A stretch of DNA of 33,226 bases from Porphyromonadaceae bacterium COT-184 OH4590 (GTDB lineage Bacteria > Bacteroidota > Bacteroidia > Bacteroidales > Paludibacteraceae): contig JRAN01000068.1 in the NCBI GenBank assembly GCA_000768855.1, positions 372-33,597 of the forward strand. The letters are read 5' to 3'. Below, in pieces: positions 7,153 through 16,404 of this stretch; position 1 is the stretch's first letter; every line of letters begins with the position of its first letter. The notes beneath the pieces are model-generated. The model was not told the DNA's origin and searched no databases. It was given only the letters and a program-made list of their open reading frames with translations. A program made the translations under genes and the position numbers.

Positions 7153-10029
7153 ATGCAATTTCTAAACCTTGTGGCACAAGATGTTCTCAAACGCTTTGGC
7201 AACGATTTGTCGGAGGTTGTTATGGTATTTCCCAATATTAGGTCGAGTATTTTTTTCGACCAATATATAGCCCAAAACAGCGACAAACCGCTATTCTCGC
7301 CTAAGTACGAAGACCTTAATACGCTGTTTTCCAATGCCTCAAATCTTGAAACAGCCGACAATTTGATGTTACTTTCCATATTATACAATATCTATGTAAA
7401 ACATTATCACAAAGAAACACAAGAGGTTGAAATAGAGACTTTTGACGAATTTATGTTTTTTGGCGAAATATTGTTAAACGATTTTGACGATATTGATAAA
7501 TACTTGGTTGATGCTTCATTGCTATATAGTAATATGTTTGATTTAGAGGAGCTTAACGACGATTTCGACCATCTTACCGATGAGCAGATAGCGGTGCTAA
7601 ATCGTTTTTTTGTCGATATAAAGACCAATCGTACACGGTTAAAAGAAAATTTTCTATCAGTCTGGTCTATCTTGGGCAATGTTTATGACGATTTCAAGAG
7701 AGAGTTGAAATCCAAAGGTTTAGCTTATAGTGGAATGATTTGCCGCGATGTGATAGAAAATATCTCAAACACCATAAACAGCTACAGAAAAAAGAGTTAT
7801 GTTTTTGTTGGGTTTAATGTCCTGACACGTTGCGAAGAGGCATTGATGGAGGCTTTGAAAGACAAGAGTCTTTTTTATTGGGATTACGACGACTATTTCC
7901 TTCATAATCAGACCTCTGAGGCAGGGCGTTTTATGCGTAAAAATATAAAAAAATTTCCCCAAGCCACACTATTCGACACAAATAATATTTCTAAGAAAAA
8001 GAATATCACTATATTATCAGCTACAACAGAGGTTTCGCAGGTGGGCTATATACCTACATTCATCACCTCGCTACAAAAGCAGGAGTGGCAAAGTCCCGAC
8101 ACAGCAATAGTTTTCTGTAACGAACAGATGTTGTTGCCGTCGCTCCGATTTATACCTCAAAGTGTTGATAAAGTAAATGTTACAATGGGGTTTCCGCTCA
8201 ATCAGACTCCTATTTACGACCTTGTAATACGTCTGCTAACATTGCAACAAAAAGGGATAAAAGAGGGGAAGTTTTACTATCCGTATCTTCTTTCTGTCAT
8301 CGACCACTACTACACTTCATTGACTTTTGGCGATATGGCGGAGGTCAAAAAAAGCATTAACGACAAAAAACTATTTTACATTTCGCCCGAAGATATCAAT
8401 CTCTCGATATTTCGTGTGGTTGATAATGCAAATCAGATGGTTGATTATCTTCTTGATACGATACAGCAAATAGGTATTGCCACCAAAAGCGTGGAGACAG
8501 ATTTTGCCAGAGCTAACCTGCTTAATGAGGCTATTTTCCGTGTTTTCAGCCTGCTCAACCGCCTGAGAGACCTAATGCAACAAGGCTATTTAGATGTTAA
8601 ACTGACGACGCTCATATCGCTGATTAAACGACTCTTGTCGTCCGAAAGTGTGCCGTTTCACGGTGAGCCGGCCATAGGTTTGCAGATGATGGGAATGCTC
8701 GAAACTCGAAATCTCGACTTTAAAAACCTAATTATCTTATCATTAAACGAAGGTATTATGCCAAAAGTCGATATGAGAGCCTCGTTTATACCACACTTCC
8801 TCCGTCGTAGCTTGGGAATGAGCTGTTTGGAGCATCAAGATTCGATTTTTGCCTATTATTTCTACCGCCTGTTGCAGAGAGCCGAAAACATCACTCTACT
8901 CTACAACACATCGTCGAGTGCAACCTCGAAGTCGGAGATGAGCCGCTTTTTGATGCAGATGCTGACGGAGTTTCCAAACCGACAGATTATAAAGCGAATA
9001 ACGCTGCAAAGTAATGTTGCCACTCGGATCGAACAAGATATAGTAATAGAAAAAACACCCGAAATAGTTGCCTTCTTGATGGAGAAATTCTCACTTTCGG
9101 GTAATGGTAAAATCCTTTCGCCATCGGCTATAAACGCTTATCTTGATTGTCCATTAAAGTTTTACCTACACTATGTGAAAGAATTGAGAGAACCGGACGA
9201 GTTTACCGACGAACTCGACAACAGAATACTCGGCGATATTATCCATAAAACTCTCGAATACATATACAGACAGATAGGCAAAATAACACCTCTCGACAAT
9301 AAAGAGCAAAGCGGCTTTGCTCCGTTTGAAGTATCCAAAGCACAAATAAACGATTACATTGAGCATCAAGGCAAGATAGAATCTCTGTTGGAATTGGCTT
9401 TTGCAAACAAATATTTCAACCGCCCAACTGACAAATCGGACTACAACGGCAAACAATTGATATATTTGGATGTGGCTAAAAATTTTATATTGAATACATT
9501 GCGTTTCGACCTTGAGAATGCTCCGTTTCGTGTAGAGGCAATGGAGACCTTTCTGAAGACCGAGATTAAGCTAAGCGAAGGATTTTCGGTGAATATAGGA
9601 GGATATAGCGACCGTATACGACTAAAAAATAACACCTTATGGATCGACGACTACAAGATTTCGTCACAGATACAGACCAGCCCCGACCTGCCGACTCTTT
9701 TCAATGCCGAGCCAAAGCCCAAACCGAACAAAAAGCGTGCAAGCTATATTTTTCAATCGTTTTGTTATGCCTACGTTATGTCGAGGCAACAAGCCAACCG
9801 CACCATTGTACCGTTGCTTTTGTATATGCCCAAACTAAAACACAACGAGATACCATACATCACTATCAGAGGCGAACGGATACTCGATTTCAAACCTCTT
9901 ATAGATGAATTTGAAGCACTGCTTAAAAACACCGTCTCCGATATATTCGCCTCCGACAAACCCTTTACCGCCACACCCTCGAACAATGTTTGCAGTCGGT
10001 GCGATTTTAAGAATATATGCGGGAGATAA
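7153..10029 (+). CDS. AddB-like PD-(D/E)XK nuclease
   Basis: This 958-residue protein resembles the Bacteroidota family annotated as PD-(D/E)XK nuclease, related to AddB. The N-terminal two thirds look like a degenerate UvrD-type helicase region: it opens with V-V-M-V-F-P-N-I-R-S but has no GxxxxGK(T/S) Walker A. S-L-N-E-G-I-M-P-K near 534-542 matches a helicase-derived motif. The C-terminal third is the nuclease: S-A-I-N-A-Y-L-D-C-P-L-K (first cluster Cys), G-D-I-I-H-K-T-L-E, G-G-Y-S-D-R-I, I-D-D-Y-K and the final C-S-R-C-D-F-K-N-I-C. That pattern gives four cysteines for an iron-sulfur cluster. AddB works with the AddA helicase-nuclease in double-strand break processing. No addA is adjacent here, so it may be elsewhere in the genome. 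Confidence 0.8.
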   Translation: MQFLNLVAQDVLKRFGNDLSEVVMVFPNIRSSIFFDQYIAQNSDKPLFSPKYEDLNTLFSNASNLETADNLMLLSILYNIYVKHYHKETQEVEIETFDEFMFFGEILLNDFDDIDKYLVDASLLYSNMFDLEELNDDFDHLTDEQIAVLNRFFVDIKTNRTRLKENFLSVWSILGNVYDDFKRELKSKGLAYSGMICRDVIENISNTINSYRKKSYVFVGFNVLTRCEEALMEALKDKSLFYWDYDDYFLHNQTSEAGRFMRKNIKKFPQATLFDTNNISKKKNITILSATTEVSQVGYIPTFITSLQKQEWQSPDTAIVFCNEQMLLPSLRFIPQSVDKVNVTMGFPLNQTPIYDLVIRLLTLQQKGIKEGKFYYPYLLSVIDHYYTSLTFGDMAEVKKSINDKKLFYISPEDINLSIFRVVDNANQMVDYLLDTIQQIGIATKSVETDFARANLLNEAIFRVFSLLNRLRDLMQQGYLDVKLTTLISLIKRLLSSESVPFHGEPAIGLQMMGMLETRNLDFKNLIILSLNEGIMPKVDMRASFIPHFLRRSLGMSCLEHQDSIFAYYFYRLLQRAENITLLYNTSSSATSKSEMSRFLMQMLTEFPNRQIIKRITLQSNVATRIEQDIVIEKTPEIVAFLMEKFSLSGNGKILSPSAINAYLDCPLKFYLHYVKELREPDEFTDELDNRILGDIIHKTLEYIYRQIGKITPLDNKEQSGFAPFEVSKAQINDYIEHQGKIESLLELAFANKYFNRPTDKSDYNGKQLIYLDVAKNFILNTLRFDLENAPFRVEAMETFLKTEIKLSEGFSVNIGGYSDRIRLKNNTLWIDDYKISSQIQTSPDLPTLFNAEPKPKPNKKRASYIFQSFCYAYVMSRQQANRTIVPLLLYMPKLKHNEIPYITIRGERILDFKPLIDEFEALLKNTVSDIFASDKPFTATPSNNVCSRCDFKNICGR

Positions 10030-10138
10030 TTATTACGAGTCTTGACAGCTTAATTTTGAGTTGATTGTAGCGTTTGCCAATAAGATATTATAATACCTTT
10101 TCATTGTAGCCGATATCGAACAAAAAATGAGTTATAAA

Positions 10139-10170
10139 TCAAAAAAACCCATAGCATCACTGCTATAGGC
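10139..10170 (-). terminator. Rho-independent terminator of the cyd operon
   Basis: On the minus strand, 25 bases after the cydB stop, a stem (10161-10169 against 10148-10156, eight of nine pairs, GTGA loop) is followed by seven T residues. This is a well-formed intrinsic terminator. Confidence 0.85.
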
Positions 10171-10194
10171 TTCCATTATGAAAAAACAAACTTA

Positions 10195-11313
10195 TTATTT
10201 TAAATCCATTTTACGCCATACTGCCCAAATATAACCGAATACAACAGGCAAAATGAGCGACACCACACTCATCGTTTTGAGAGTAAAGAGGCTCGATGAC
10301 GAATTTCTAATAGTAAGCGATGAGTTGATGTCAGACAGCGACGGATAGTAAGCTGAGCCGTTGAACCCTGCCATTAGCAGAAGTACAAGTACCACTATCA
10401 CAGTACCGATACCGGCAAACCAGATACCCTTGCGTGATGTTTTGCAGAGAGCGCCACATACAAAGCCGTAGAGAACACCGACTACTCCTGCCAACAACAA
10501 TAGTATCATCCACCAATTGGCAATGACTGTGTTGAGGTATTTGTACCGCTCTACAATGATGGTGCCATCAGCTTGCTCTGTCCAGCCGTCTTTTACCAAA
10601 AGTTTGATAAGATACGGCAAGAAGAATATCAAAAACGCCACACCATTGATTAGTACCTGTTTGCGAGAGTTTTTATCTATCTCTGTGTGGTCGATATTGT
10701 TGATAAAAAATAGGGCTCCCAACATACGCACAAGGAAAAATACGGCAAGCCCCAACACCACATTCCAGCAGTGGAATGAGGTAGTGCTGCCCCATATTGC
10801 CTCAAGACCGTGCCAGCCTGTTGTCCACTGCGATATAATAGGGTTACCAAGGTCGGCTATATTGCCTTTGTTAACCGTAAATTCGGCACCGAAAAAGAAT
10901 GTCGATACTGCCGCACCTATCAATATCGGACCCATCAGACCGTTGAGAAACAGGAAAAATTTATATGTGCCGTTGCCCAACAGATTACCCTTTTTGTAGA
11001 TAAACTCAAATGATACGGCTTGCACTATAAAGCTAAACAAGATAAGCATCCATACCCAATAAGCTCCTCCGAAACTTGTTGAATAAAACAACGGAAACGA
11101 GGCAAAAAAGGCACCGCCAAACGTTACAAGTGTGGTAAAAGTCCATTCCCACTTGCGGGTGAGACTTGTGAGGAGCAGTTTAAACTCATCTTCCTTTTTA
11201 CCAACGCTATATATAAGCGACTGTCCGCCTTGTACAAACATCAGAAACACGAGCAGTGCTCCGAGCAGCGATATTAGAAACCACCAATAATTCTGAAAAA
11301 AAGTATAATCCAT
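10195..11313 (-). CDS. cydB: Cytochrome bd ubiquinol oxidase subunit II
   Basis: This 372-residue polytopic membrane protein has about eight to nine hydrophobic segments and the CydB pattern, starting with a W-W-F-L-I-S-L-L-G helix. It carries F-V-Q-G-G-Q-S-L near 27-34, where many CydB proteins have a D-G-x-D-L-G-type motif, and R-K-W-E-W-T-F near 53-59. Subunit II pairs with CydA to build the quinol oxidase that reduces oxygen to water at low oxygen tension and adds to proton motive force. It follows cydA by 31 bases and precedes a strong terminator, so it is the last gene of the operon. The usual acidic residue near residue 29 appears replaced by G-Q, a variation also known in Bacteroidota forms. 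Confidence 0.9.
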   Translation of the reverse strand: MDYTFFQNYWWFLISLLGALLVFLMFVQGGQSLIYSVGKKEDEFKLLLTSLTRKWEWTFTTLVTFGGAFFASFPLFYSTSFGGAYWVWMLILFSFIVQAVSFEFIYKKGNLLGNGTYKFFLFLNGLMGPILIGAAVSTFFFGAEFTVNKGNIADLGNPIISQWTTGWHGLEAIWGSTTSFHCWNVVLGLAVFFLVRMLGALFFINNIDHTEIDKNSRKQVLINGVAFLIFFLPYLIKLLVKDGWTEQADGTIIVERYKYLNTVIANWWMILLLLAGVVGVLYGFVCGALCKTSRKGIWFAGIGTVIVVLVLLLMAGFNGSAYYPSLSDINSSLTIRNSSSSLFTLKTMSVVSLILPVVFGYIWAVWRKMDLK

Positions 11314-11344
11314 ATTATTATTTTTTTATTTGTTAATAATTAAA

Positions 11345-12910
11345 TTACAGTCTATTATCTGCTTCTACGGTATCCATTTTGGGACCATTTTTGATGGCTC
11401 TAAACATAATTTTTAGGTCGGCGATGAGCAAAATCGAGAATACGGACAAGAATACAAAGAATGTAGTCTTAACGCTGCTTAGCGGAATGTTCGATATGGC
11501 GTGGCTTGCAGGCAAAATATCCTGAATAGTCCACGGTTGGCGACCAACTTCGGCTACTACCCAACCTGCTTGTGATGTGATATAAGCCAAAGGAATAGAA
11601 ACAATTGCCAGTATCTGTATCAGAGGCATAGAGGCAAATTTGTCTTTGTGGTTGAGAAACCATATTAGAGCAAAGAAAGCAAGAAAATATCCTGCCAGCA
11701 ATACCATTATATGGAAAGCGTAGAAGGTAAGCCCAATCGGCGGTATAGAATCTTTTGCGTCTTTGAAGAAACCATAACCGAAATGTTGCATGTTTTGGTC
11801 TAACACCTTTTTTGCCAATGCTTTAGCCTCTTCGTCATTCTCTTTCATAGCGGTACGATAGTCGCGTAGGGCTTGTTGGGCTCGTTTACCGTTTGCCATC
11901 TTTTCGTCGAACGAAAGAGCAATAGTGCCGTCGCTCATCGGATAGCCTCCGTCGATAATGTTTTTGATGCCCGGCACATAAGCATCGGTACTACCAAACG
12001 CCATTAACGATAGAAATCCGTCAATTGGAACATCCATTTTGAAGAAGAATGGGTCTTGCTCATCATTATACTCTTTGTTGGGACGAAGAGCTCCAACAGC
12101 CACAAGATTGGCACGCTCACCTCCTTCGTATAGTCCCTCCATAGCGGCAAGTTTCATAGGTTGGTGCTTTGCCACCATCTGAGCAGATCCGTGTCCGGTG
12201 TAAGCCGAAATCAATATGCCAACAAAGCCCACTATTGCTGCCACACTCACCGAACGACGAACAAAATCGTGTTCCCGTTTTTTCAGCAAATACCAACCGC
12301 AAACACCTACTACAAAGGCTGCTCCGAGCATCCAACTCGATATTACGGTGTGGAAAAACTTGTTTATCGCCACAGGTGAAAAGGCTACTGCCATAAAATT
12401 TGTAAGCTCGTTACGAGCCGTTTCGGGATTGAAGTCCATACCTGTCGGAAACTGCATCCACGCATTAGCCACCAATATCCACCAAGCCGACAGCACAGCC
12501 CCAAAAATAGCAAGCCACGTTGATGCAAGGTGAAAACCTTTGCTAAACTTATCCCAACCAAAGTACATAACACCTATAAAGGTAGCTTCGAGGAAAAATG
12601 CTACGATACCTTCGATAGCCAGCGGTGCCCCAAAAATATCGCCTACAAAGTATGAGTAGTTGCTCCAGTTGGTACCGAACTCAAATTCGAGTATGATACC
12701 TGTGGCAACCCCTACTGCAAAATTGATGCCAAAAAGCTTCATCCAAAACTTGGTGAGAGTTTTCCACTTTTCGTCACCTGTGCGGTAATAGATTGTTTCG
12801 TAGATACACATAATAAAGCCCAGACCAAGCGTCAGAGGCACGAATATCCAGTGAAACATAGCTGTAAGGGCGAACTGCGCCCTCGACCAGTCAACTAATG
12901 ATAAATCCAT
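11345..12910 (-). CDS. cydA: Cytochrome bd ubiquinol oxidase subunit I
   Basis: The protein is 521 residues, the usual CydA length. Expected heme ligands and channel residues are visible: His20 in A-M-F-H-W-I-F for heme b595, Glu100 and Glu108 in A-I-E-G-I-V-A-F-F-L-E-A-T, and His187 in N-K-F-F-H-T-V-I for heme b558. The Q-loop region is short and is followed by F-G-Y-G-F-F and the quinol-site helix L-T-F-Y-A-F-H-I-M. G-R-Q-P-W lies near the C terminus. This is the quinol-oxidising, oxygen-reducing subunit. It lies between the DUF4492 gene upstream and cydB downstream. No cydC/D assembly genes are present in the window. Confidence 0.95.
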   Translation of the reverse strand: MDLSLVDWSRAQFALTAMFHWIFVPLTLGLGFIMCIYETIYYRTGDEKWKTLTKFWMKLFGINFAVGVATGIILEFEFGTNWSNYSYFVGDIFGAPLAIEGIVAFFLEATFIGVMYFGWDKFSKGFHLASTWLAIFGAVLSAWWILVANAWMQFPTGMDFNPETARNELTNFMAVAFSPVAINKFFHTVISSWMLGAAFVVGVCGWYLLKKREHDFVRRSVSVAAIVGFVGILISAYTGHGSAQMVAKHQPMKLAAMEGLYEGGERANLVAVGALRPNKEYNDEQDPFFFKMDVPIDGFLSLMAFGSTDAYVPGIKNIIDGGYPMSDGTIALSFDEKMANGKRAQQALRDYRTAMKENDEEAKALAKKVLDQNMQHFGYGFFKDAKDSIPPIGLTFYAFHIMVLLAGYFLAFFALIWFLNHKDKFASMPLIQILAIVSIPLAYITSQAGWVVAEVGRQPWTIQDILPASHAISNIPLSSVKTTFFVFLSVFSILLIADLKIMFRAIKNGPKMDTVEADNRL

Positions 12911-12977
12911 AAATACTATTTTTTATAATTAATAACTATTGTTGTTAAATTGTCTGTTTGAGCGATATGGTCGTGGA

Positions 12978-13205
12978 TTAATTTACTCCTTCGGTTATCT
13001 CGTTGCTTACATACTCGGCTTTTGCCTCCTTGCTATCGGCAACCGAATTTAAGAAATTGGGGAAAAGAAATGCCCTAATAACGGCAAACATTATGAATAG
13101 TTTGATAAAAATTATTACCCATAATGTTTTGCTCATCTTCGACATATTTTTGAATCCATCGACATACATTCTAAAAAAGTCTTTGATATTTCTCACTTTA
13201 TCCAT
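12978..13205 (-). CDS. DUF4492 small membrane protein, first gene of the cyd operon
   Basis: The start is placed at 13205 (MDKVRNIKDFFRMYVDGF), giving 75 residues and matching the usual length of DUF4492; the longer open frame upstream looks unlike the family. It has an amphipathic N-terminal part, a basic W-containing stretch K-T-L-W and one transmembrane helix (about 28-46, V-I-I-F-I-K-L-F-I-M-F-A-V-I), then F-L-F-P-N-F-L and a short acidic tail. DUF4492 genes commonly sit directly before cydAB in Bacteroidota, as here (67 bases before cydA). By analogy with CydX and CydS it may be a small oxidase subunit or assembly factor, but this is inference. Confidence 0.82.
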   Translation of the reverse strand: MDKVRNIKDFFRMYVDGFKNMSKMSKTLWVIIFIKLFIMFAVIRAFLFPNFLNSVADSKEAKAEYVSNEITEGVN

Positions 13206-13301
13206 ACTTAGCGTTAAAATTGGTTTGCGAAAGAATTTTTTTGTAAAAATATTAAAAAAAATCAATATTGAGTTATTTTTTTTCGATTATTTTAATTTTT
13301 T

Positions 13302-13326
13302 GTCTCTTTTATGAAAAGTAAGAGAC
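13302..13326. promoter_or_regulatory. Hairpin in the leader of the cyd operon
   Basis: GTCTCTT (13302-13308) and AAGAGAC (13320-13326) form a perfect 7-bp stem with an 11-base loop, followed on the plus strand by ATTTTTTT. It lies within the roughly 150-base leader of the minus-strand cyd transcript. It may be a stabiliser or attenuator, or a terminator of plus-strand transcription entering the region. Confidence 0.45.
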
Positions 13327-13360
13327 ATTTTTTTAAGCCGATATTAATCGAACGGTCGGG

Positions 13361-13391
13361 CAAATATAGTCTTAATAAATTATGTGTCAAT
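13361..13391 (-). promoter_or_regulatory. Promoter of the DUF4492-cydAB operon
   Basis: Minus-strand ATTG (13391-13388), then exactly 19 bases, then TATATTTG (13368-13361), close to the Bacteroidota consensus TTTG-N19-TAnnTTTG. Transcription from it would give a leader of about 150 bases before the DUF4492 start. Confidence 0.75.
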
Positions 13392-13479
13392 ATATAAAAC
13401 CAAACCCTCACAGCCAATATCAGAGATATACAAAATAATGAAATCGACATCAATCGCAAAACAACTCAAAACTAATTTG

Positions 13480-13487
13480 TATCTTTG
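13480..13487 (+). promoter_or_regulatory. -7 box for the barrel gene at 13507
   Basis: TATCTTTG ends 19 bases before the ATG. No TTTG at the -33 spacing. Its position inside the upstream extension of the open frame supports the later start codon. Confidence 0.5.
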
Positions 13488-13506
13488 CAAAAAAATATCG
13501 GTAATA

Positions 13507-14316
13507 ATGAAATTTACATTGTTTTTTATCGTTTTTTTTGTGGGATTATCGGCAGTAGCTCAACAGACGGCTGTAATACCTTCATCATACGTGGCAGGCA
13601 ACGCCTCAGTAGCCTATCAGGACGAGTGGTTGCCGTTCGACAACCCTGCAGCACTTGGCAGAATGGGCAGTTTCGGAGTGGGTATAATCTACGAAAACCG
13701 CTATATTAGCCCAAAACTTGCCACAAAATCGATAAATACGTGGTTACCTACGAAACATATAAATATAGGAGTAGGTTTCTCGCAATTTGGCTATTCAGAA
13801 TATAACGAAATGCTCGCCTCGCTGAGCTTTGGACGTAGGTTTGGCGACAGGTTTTCGCTTGGAGCCGAAGCAGTCTATTACACGATGTTTATATCGTCGG
13901 TAAGCCGATATATAGGAGCTTTCACGGCACAAGTAGGGGCTCAGGTCGATCTCTCGGACAATTTCTCGTTGGCATTCAAGGTATTTAACCCTACATTCTC
14001 TACAGTCAAGGGCGAATACGACAAAAAGGCTCTGCCAACCGTCCTTTCGCTCGGTTCACAATACAATATACGTCAAGTGGTGCTTTGGCTTGTACAGTTC
14101 GACAAGGAGATATCCTCGCCACTCCGCTGGGCTACCGGCTTTCACTACTATGCAGCAGAGGAGTTTATTGTAAGGATTGGAGCATACGGCTACAACGATT
14201 TCCGTCCGACTATCGGAGCGGGTATTCGTCTCGACAATTGGCGGTTCGACCTTTCTGCAGACTACAACTCTGTCTTAGGCTTTTCGCTGCTTGGCAGTGT
14301 CGGATATAAGCTATAA
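13507..14316 (+). CDS. Outer-membrane beta-barrel protein, PorV/PorP-like
   Basis: The start at 13507 is chosen because it begins a signal peptide (MKFTLFFIVFFVGLSAVAQQ) and follows a -7 box; the upstream extension has no signal sequence. The mature part (total 269 residues) shows D-N-P-A-A-L-G near residue 40, similar to the N-terminal N-P-A motif of PorV, PorP/SprF and OmpP1-like proteins. About ten to twelve amphipathic strands follow, the last being L-G-S-V-G-Y-K-L. Family assignment is approximate. PorV and PorP-type proteins act in type IX secretion, but nothing else in the window belongs to that system. A general beta-barrel of unknown role is equally possible. glgB follows after 33 bases, so the two could be co-transcribed. 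Confidence 0.65.
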   Translation: MKFTLFFIVFFVGLSAVAQQTAVIPSSYVAGNASVAYQDEWLPFDNPAALGRMGSFGVGIIYENRYISPKLATKSINTWLPTKHINIGVGFSQFGYSEYNEMLASLSFGRRFGDRFSLGAEAVYYTMFISSVSRYIGAFTAQVGAQVDLSDNFSLAFKVFNPTFSTVKGEYDKKALPTVLSLGSQYNIRQVVLWLVQFDKEISSPLRWATGFHYYAAEEFIVRIGAYGYNDFRPTIGAGIRLDNWRFDLSADYNSVLGFSLLGSVGYKL

Positions 14317-14349
14317 CACATTTTTTAACAAAAACAGATACAACAAAAA

Positions 14350-16347
14350 ATGCCACTGCTAAAGATAATAGAGAACGACCCTTTGCTAAAGCCCTATCAA
14401 TCGGCAATAGAACAACGACATCTCTATGCCATCGAACGCGAGAAGGAGCTTACTCAAAGCCATAAATCGCTATCGGACTTTGCCAATGGACACCTCTTTT
14501 ATGGTTTGCATCATATCGGCAACGAGTGGGTTTTTCGCGAATATGCTCCAAATGCAACGGCTCTTTATATTTTGAGTGAGCCAAACCATTGGCAGAAAGA
14601 TGAACACTATCGCCTACACCCGATTGCAGGAGGTAGTTGGGAAGGAGTATTCCCAGAAGATGCCTTTTGCCACGGGCAACTCTACAAGCTACTCATCGAG
14701 TGGCAAGGCGGAGCGGGGCAACGTCTGCCATCTTATGCTCGGCGAGTGGTGCAAGACGAGCACACAAAGATTTTCAACGCACAAGTGTGGAACCCTCAAA
14801 ACGCTTATGTGTTTAAAAATAAAAATTTTATTCCGACCCAAAATCCGCTTCTAATCTATGAATGCCATATAGGTATGGCTACATCGGAGGAGCGTGTAGG
14901 CACATACAACGAGTTTCGCCTAAATGTTTTGCCACGAATAGCAAACGATGGCTACAACTGCATCCAGATAATGGCAATACATGAGCATCCCTACTACGGT
15001 TCGTTTGGTTACCACGTATCGAACTTTTTTGCTGCCTCCTCGCGATTTGGTACACCTGAGGAGCTCAAAGAGCTTATCGACGAGGCACATAGCTATGGTA
15101 TAGCCGTTATAATGGATATTGTTCATTCGCATTCGGTAAAAAACGAAGCTGAGGGGTTGGGCAATTTCGACGGCAGCCCGTCACTCTATTTCCATAATGG
15201 CTCTCGCCGTTATCATAAGGCGTGGGACTCACTTTGTTTCGACTACGGCAAAGACGAAGTGCTACATCTATTGCTGTCTAACTGCAAATTTTGGCTCGAA
15301 GAGTACCATTTCGACGGATTCCGTTTCGACGGCGTTACCTCTATGATATACCTCAATCACGGACTGGAGCAGAATTTTGTGAGCTATGCCGACTACTACG
15401 ATGGCAATCAAGATGGCAATGCCATTTGCTACCTAACATTGGCAAACAAGATGATACACGAGCTAAAACCTTATGCTATTACTATAGCGGAGGATATGAG
15501 CGGTATGCCCGGGCTTGCCTCCAAACAGTCCGAAGGGGGTATGGGATTCGACTACCGGATGGCAATGGGCATACCCGATTTTTTTATAAAATATATAAAA
15601 GATGTGCCCGACGAACATTGGAAAGTGGGGCATATATTCTGGCAACTGACTAATCGTCGTAGCCACGAGCGTACCATTTCGTATGCAGAAAGCCACGACC
15701 AAGCTCTTGTAGGCGACAAGACAATAATATTTCGCCTTGTGGATGCCGATATGTATTGGCATTTTGAGCAGTCGAGCCAGACACTTGCCGTATCGCGGGG
15801 AGTGGCTCTGCACAAGATGATAAGGCTGATAACAGCAACCACTATCAATGGTGGTTATCTTAACTTTATGGGCAACGAGTTTGGACACCCCGAATGGATT
15901 GACTTTCCTCGTCAGGGCAATGATTGGAGCTATAAGTATGCCAAACGTCAATGGGAGTTGGCTGACAACGAGCGTTACCTGTACTATCATCTCGGACGGT
16001 TCGACCAAGATATGATACGGCTCATCGCCTCTGTTGAGGAGTTTAATCTAACACCTATCGAAAAACTTTGGGACAAGGAGTATGACCAAGTACTCGCCTA
16101 CCTACGGGGCGATTTGGTATTTGTTTTCAACTTTTCGCCGTCGCACTCTTATACCGATTACGGCATATTGGCAGAAGCAGGCTCGTATCGTGTGGTTCTT
16201 AACAGCGACAACCCCCAATATGGAGGCTTCGGCTTATCGGATGATACCATAGAGCATTTTACCCAGCCCTCCGATGTAGAGGGCAAAGAATTGTTGAGGC
16301 TATATATACCGAGCCGTAGTGCATTGGTGCTTAGGCGTGTCGGTTGA
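14350..16347 (+). CDS. glgB: 1,4-alpha-glucan branching enzyme (GH13)
   Basis: The protein is 665 residues. The N-terminal part (about 45-160) is the CBM48-type sandwich with H-H-I-G-N-E-W-V-F-R-E-Y-A-P-N-A. The catalytic barrel follows, with region I D-I-V-H-S-H (256-261), region II G-F-R-F-D-G-V-T with the nucleophile Asp327, region III I-A-E-D-M-S-G with the acid Glu381, and region IV A-E-S-H-D with His449 and Asp450. The C-terminal all-beta domain ends in S-A-L-V-L-R-R. It makes alpha-1,6 branches in glycogen. The sequence is closer to the eukaryote-like branching enzymes common in Bacteroidota than to E. coli GlgB. No other glycogen gene lies nearby. Confidence 0.93.
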   Translation: MPLLKIIENDPLLKPYQSAIEQRHLYAIEREKELTQSHKSLSDFANGHLFYGLHHIGNEWVFREYAPNATALYILSEPNHWQKDEHYRLHPIAGGSWEGVFPEDAFCHGQLYKLLIEWQGGAGQRLPSYARRVVQDEHTKIFNAQVWNPQNAYVFKNKNFIPTQNPLLIYECHIGMATSEERVGTYNEFRLNVLPRIANDGYNCIQIMAIHEHPYYGSFGYHVSNFFAASSRFGTPEELKELIDEAHSYGIAVIMDIVHSHSVKNEAEGLGNFDGSPSLYFHNGSRRYHKAWDSLCFDYGKDEVLHLLLSNCKFWLEEYHFDGFRFDGVTSMIYLNHGLEQNFVSYADYYDGNQDGNAICYLTLANKMIHELKPYAITIAEDMSGMPGLASKQSEGGMGFDYRMAMGIPDFFIKYIKDVPDEHWKVGHIFWQLTNRRSHERTISYAESHDQALVGDKTIIFRLVDADMYWHFEQSSQTLAVSRGVALHKMIRLITATTINGGYLNFMGNEFGHPEWIDFPRQGNDWSYKYAKRQWELADNERYLYYHLGRFDQDMIRLIASVEEFNLTPIEKLWDKEYDQVLAYLRGDLVFVFNFSPSHSYTDYGILAEAGSYRVVLNSDNPQYGGFGLSDDTIEHFTQPSDVEGKELLRLYIPSRSALVLRRVG

Positions 16348-16404
16348 TAAATAACACTTTTAGTTTATTAAAAACGGATAAATGAAAGAATATATTATAA
16401 ACAG

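Larger units (their letters stand above)
13206..13506. other. Divergent regulatory spacer between the cyd operon and a barrel gene
   Basis: This 301-base gene-free stretch is very AT-rich. It contains the minus-strand cyd promoter (13361-13391), a hairpin in the cyd leader (13302-13326) and a plus-strand -7 box for the barrel gene (13480-13487). No further coding sequence is convincing. Confidence 0.6.

Noticed and set aside
13384-13506. N-terminal extension of the barrel gene
   Set aside because: It overlaps both a -7 box and the divergent cyd promoter and precedes a clear signal peptide start at 13507.
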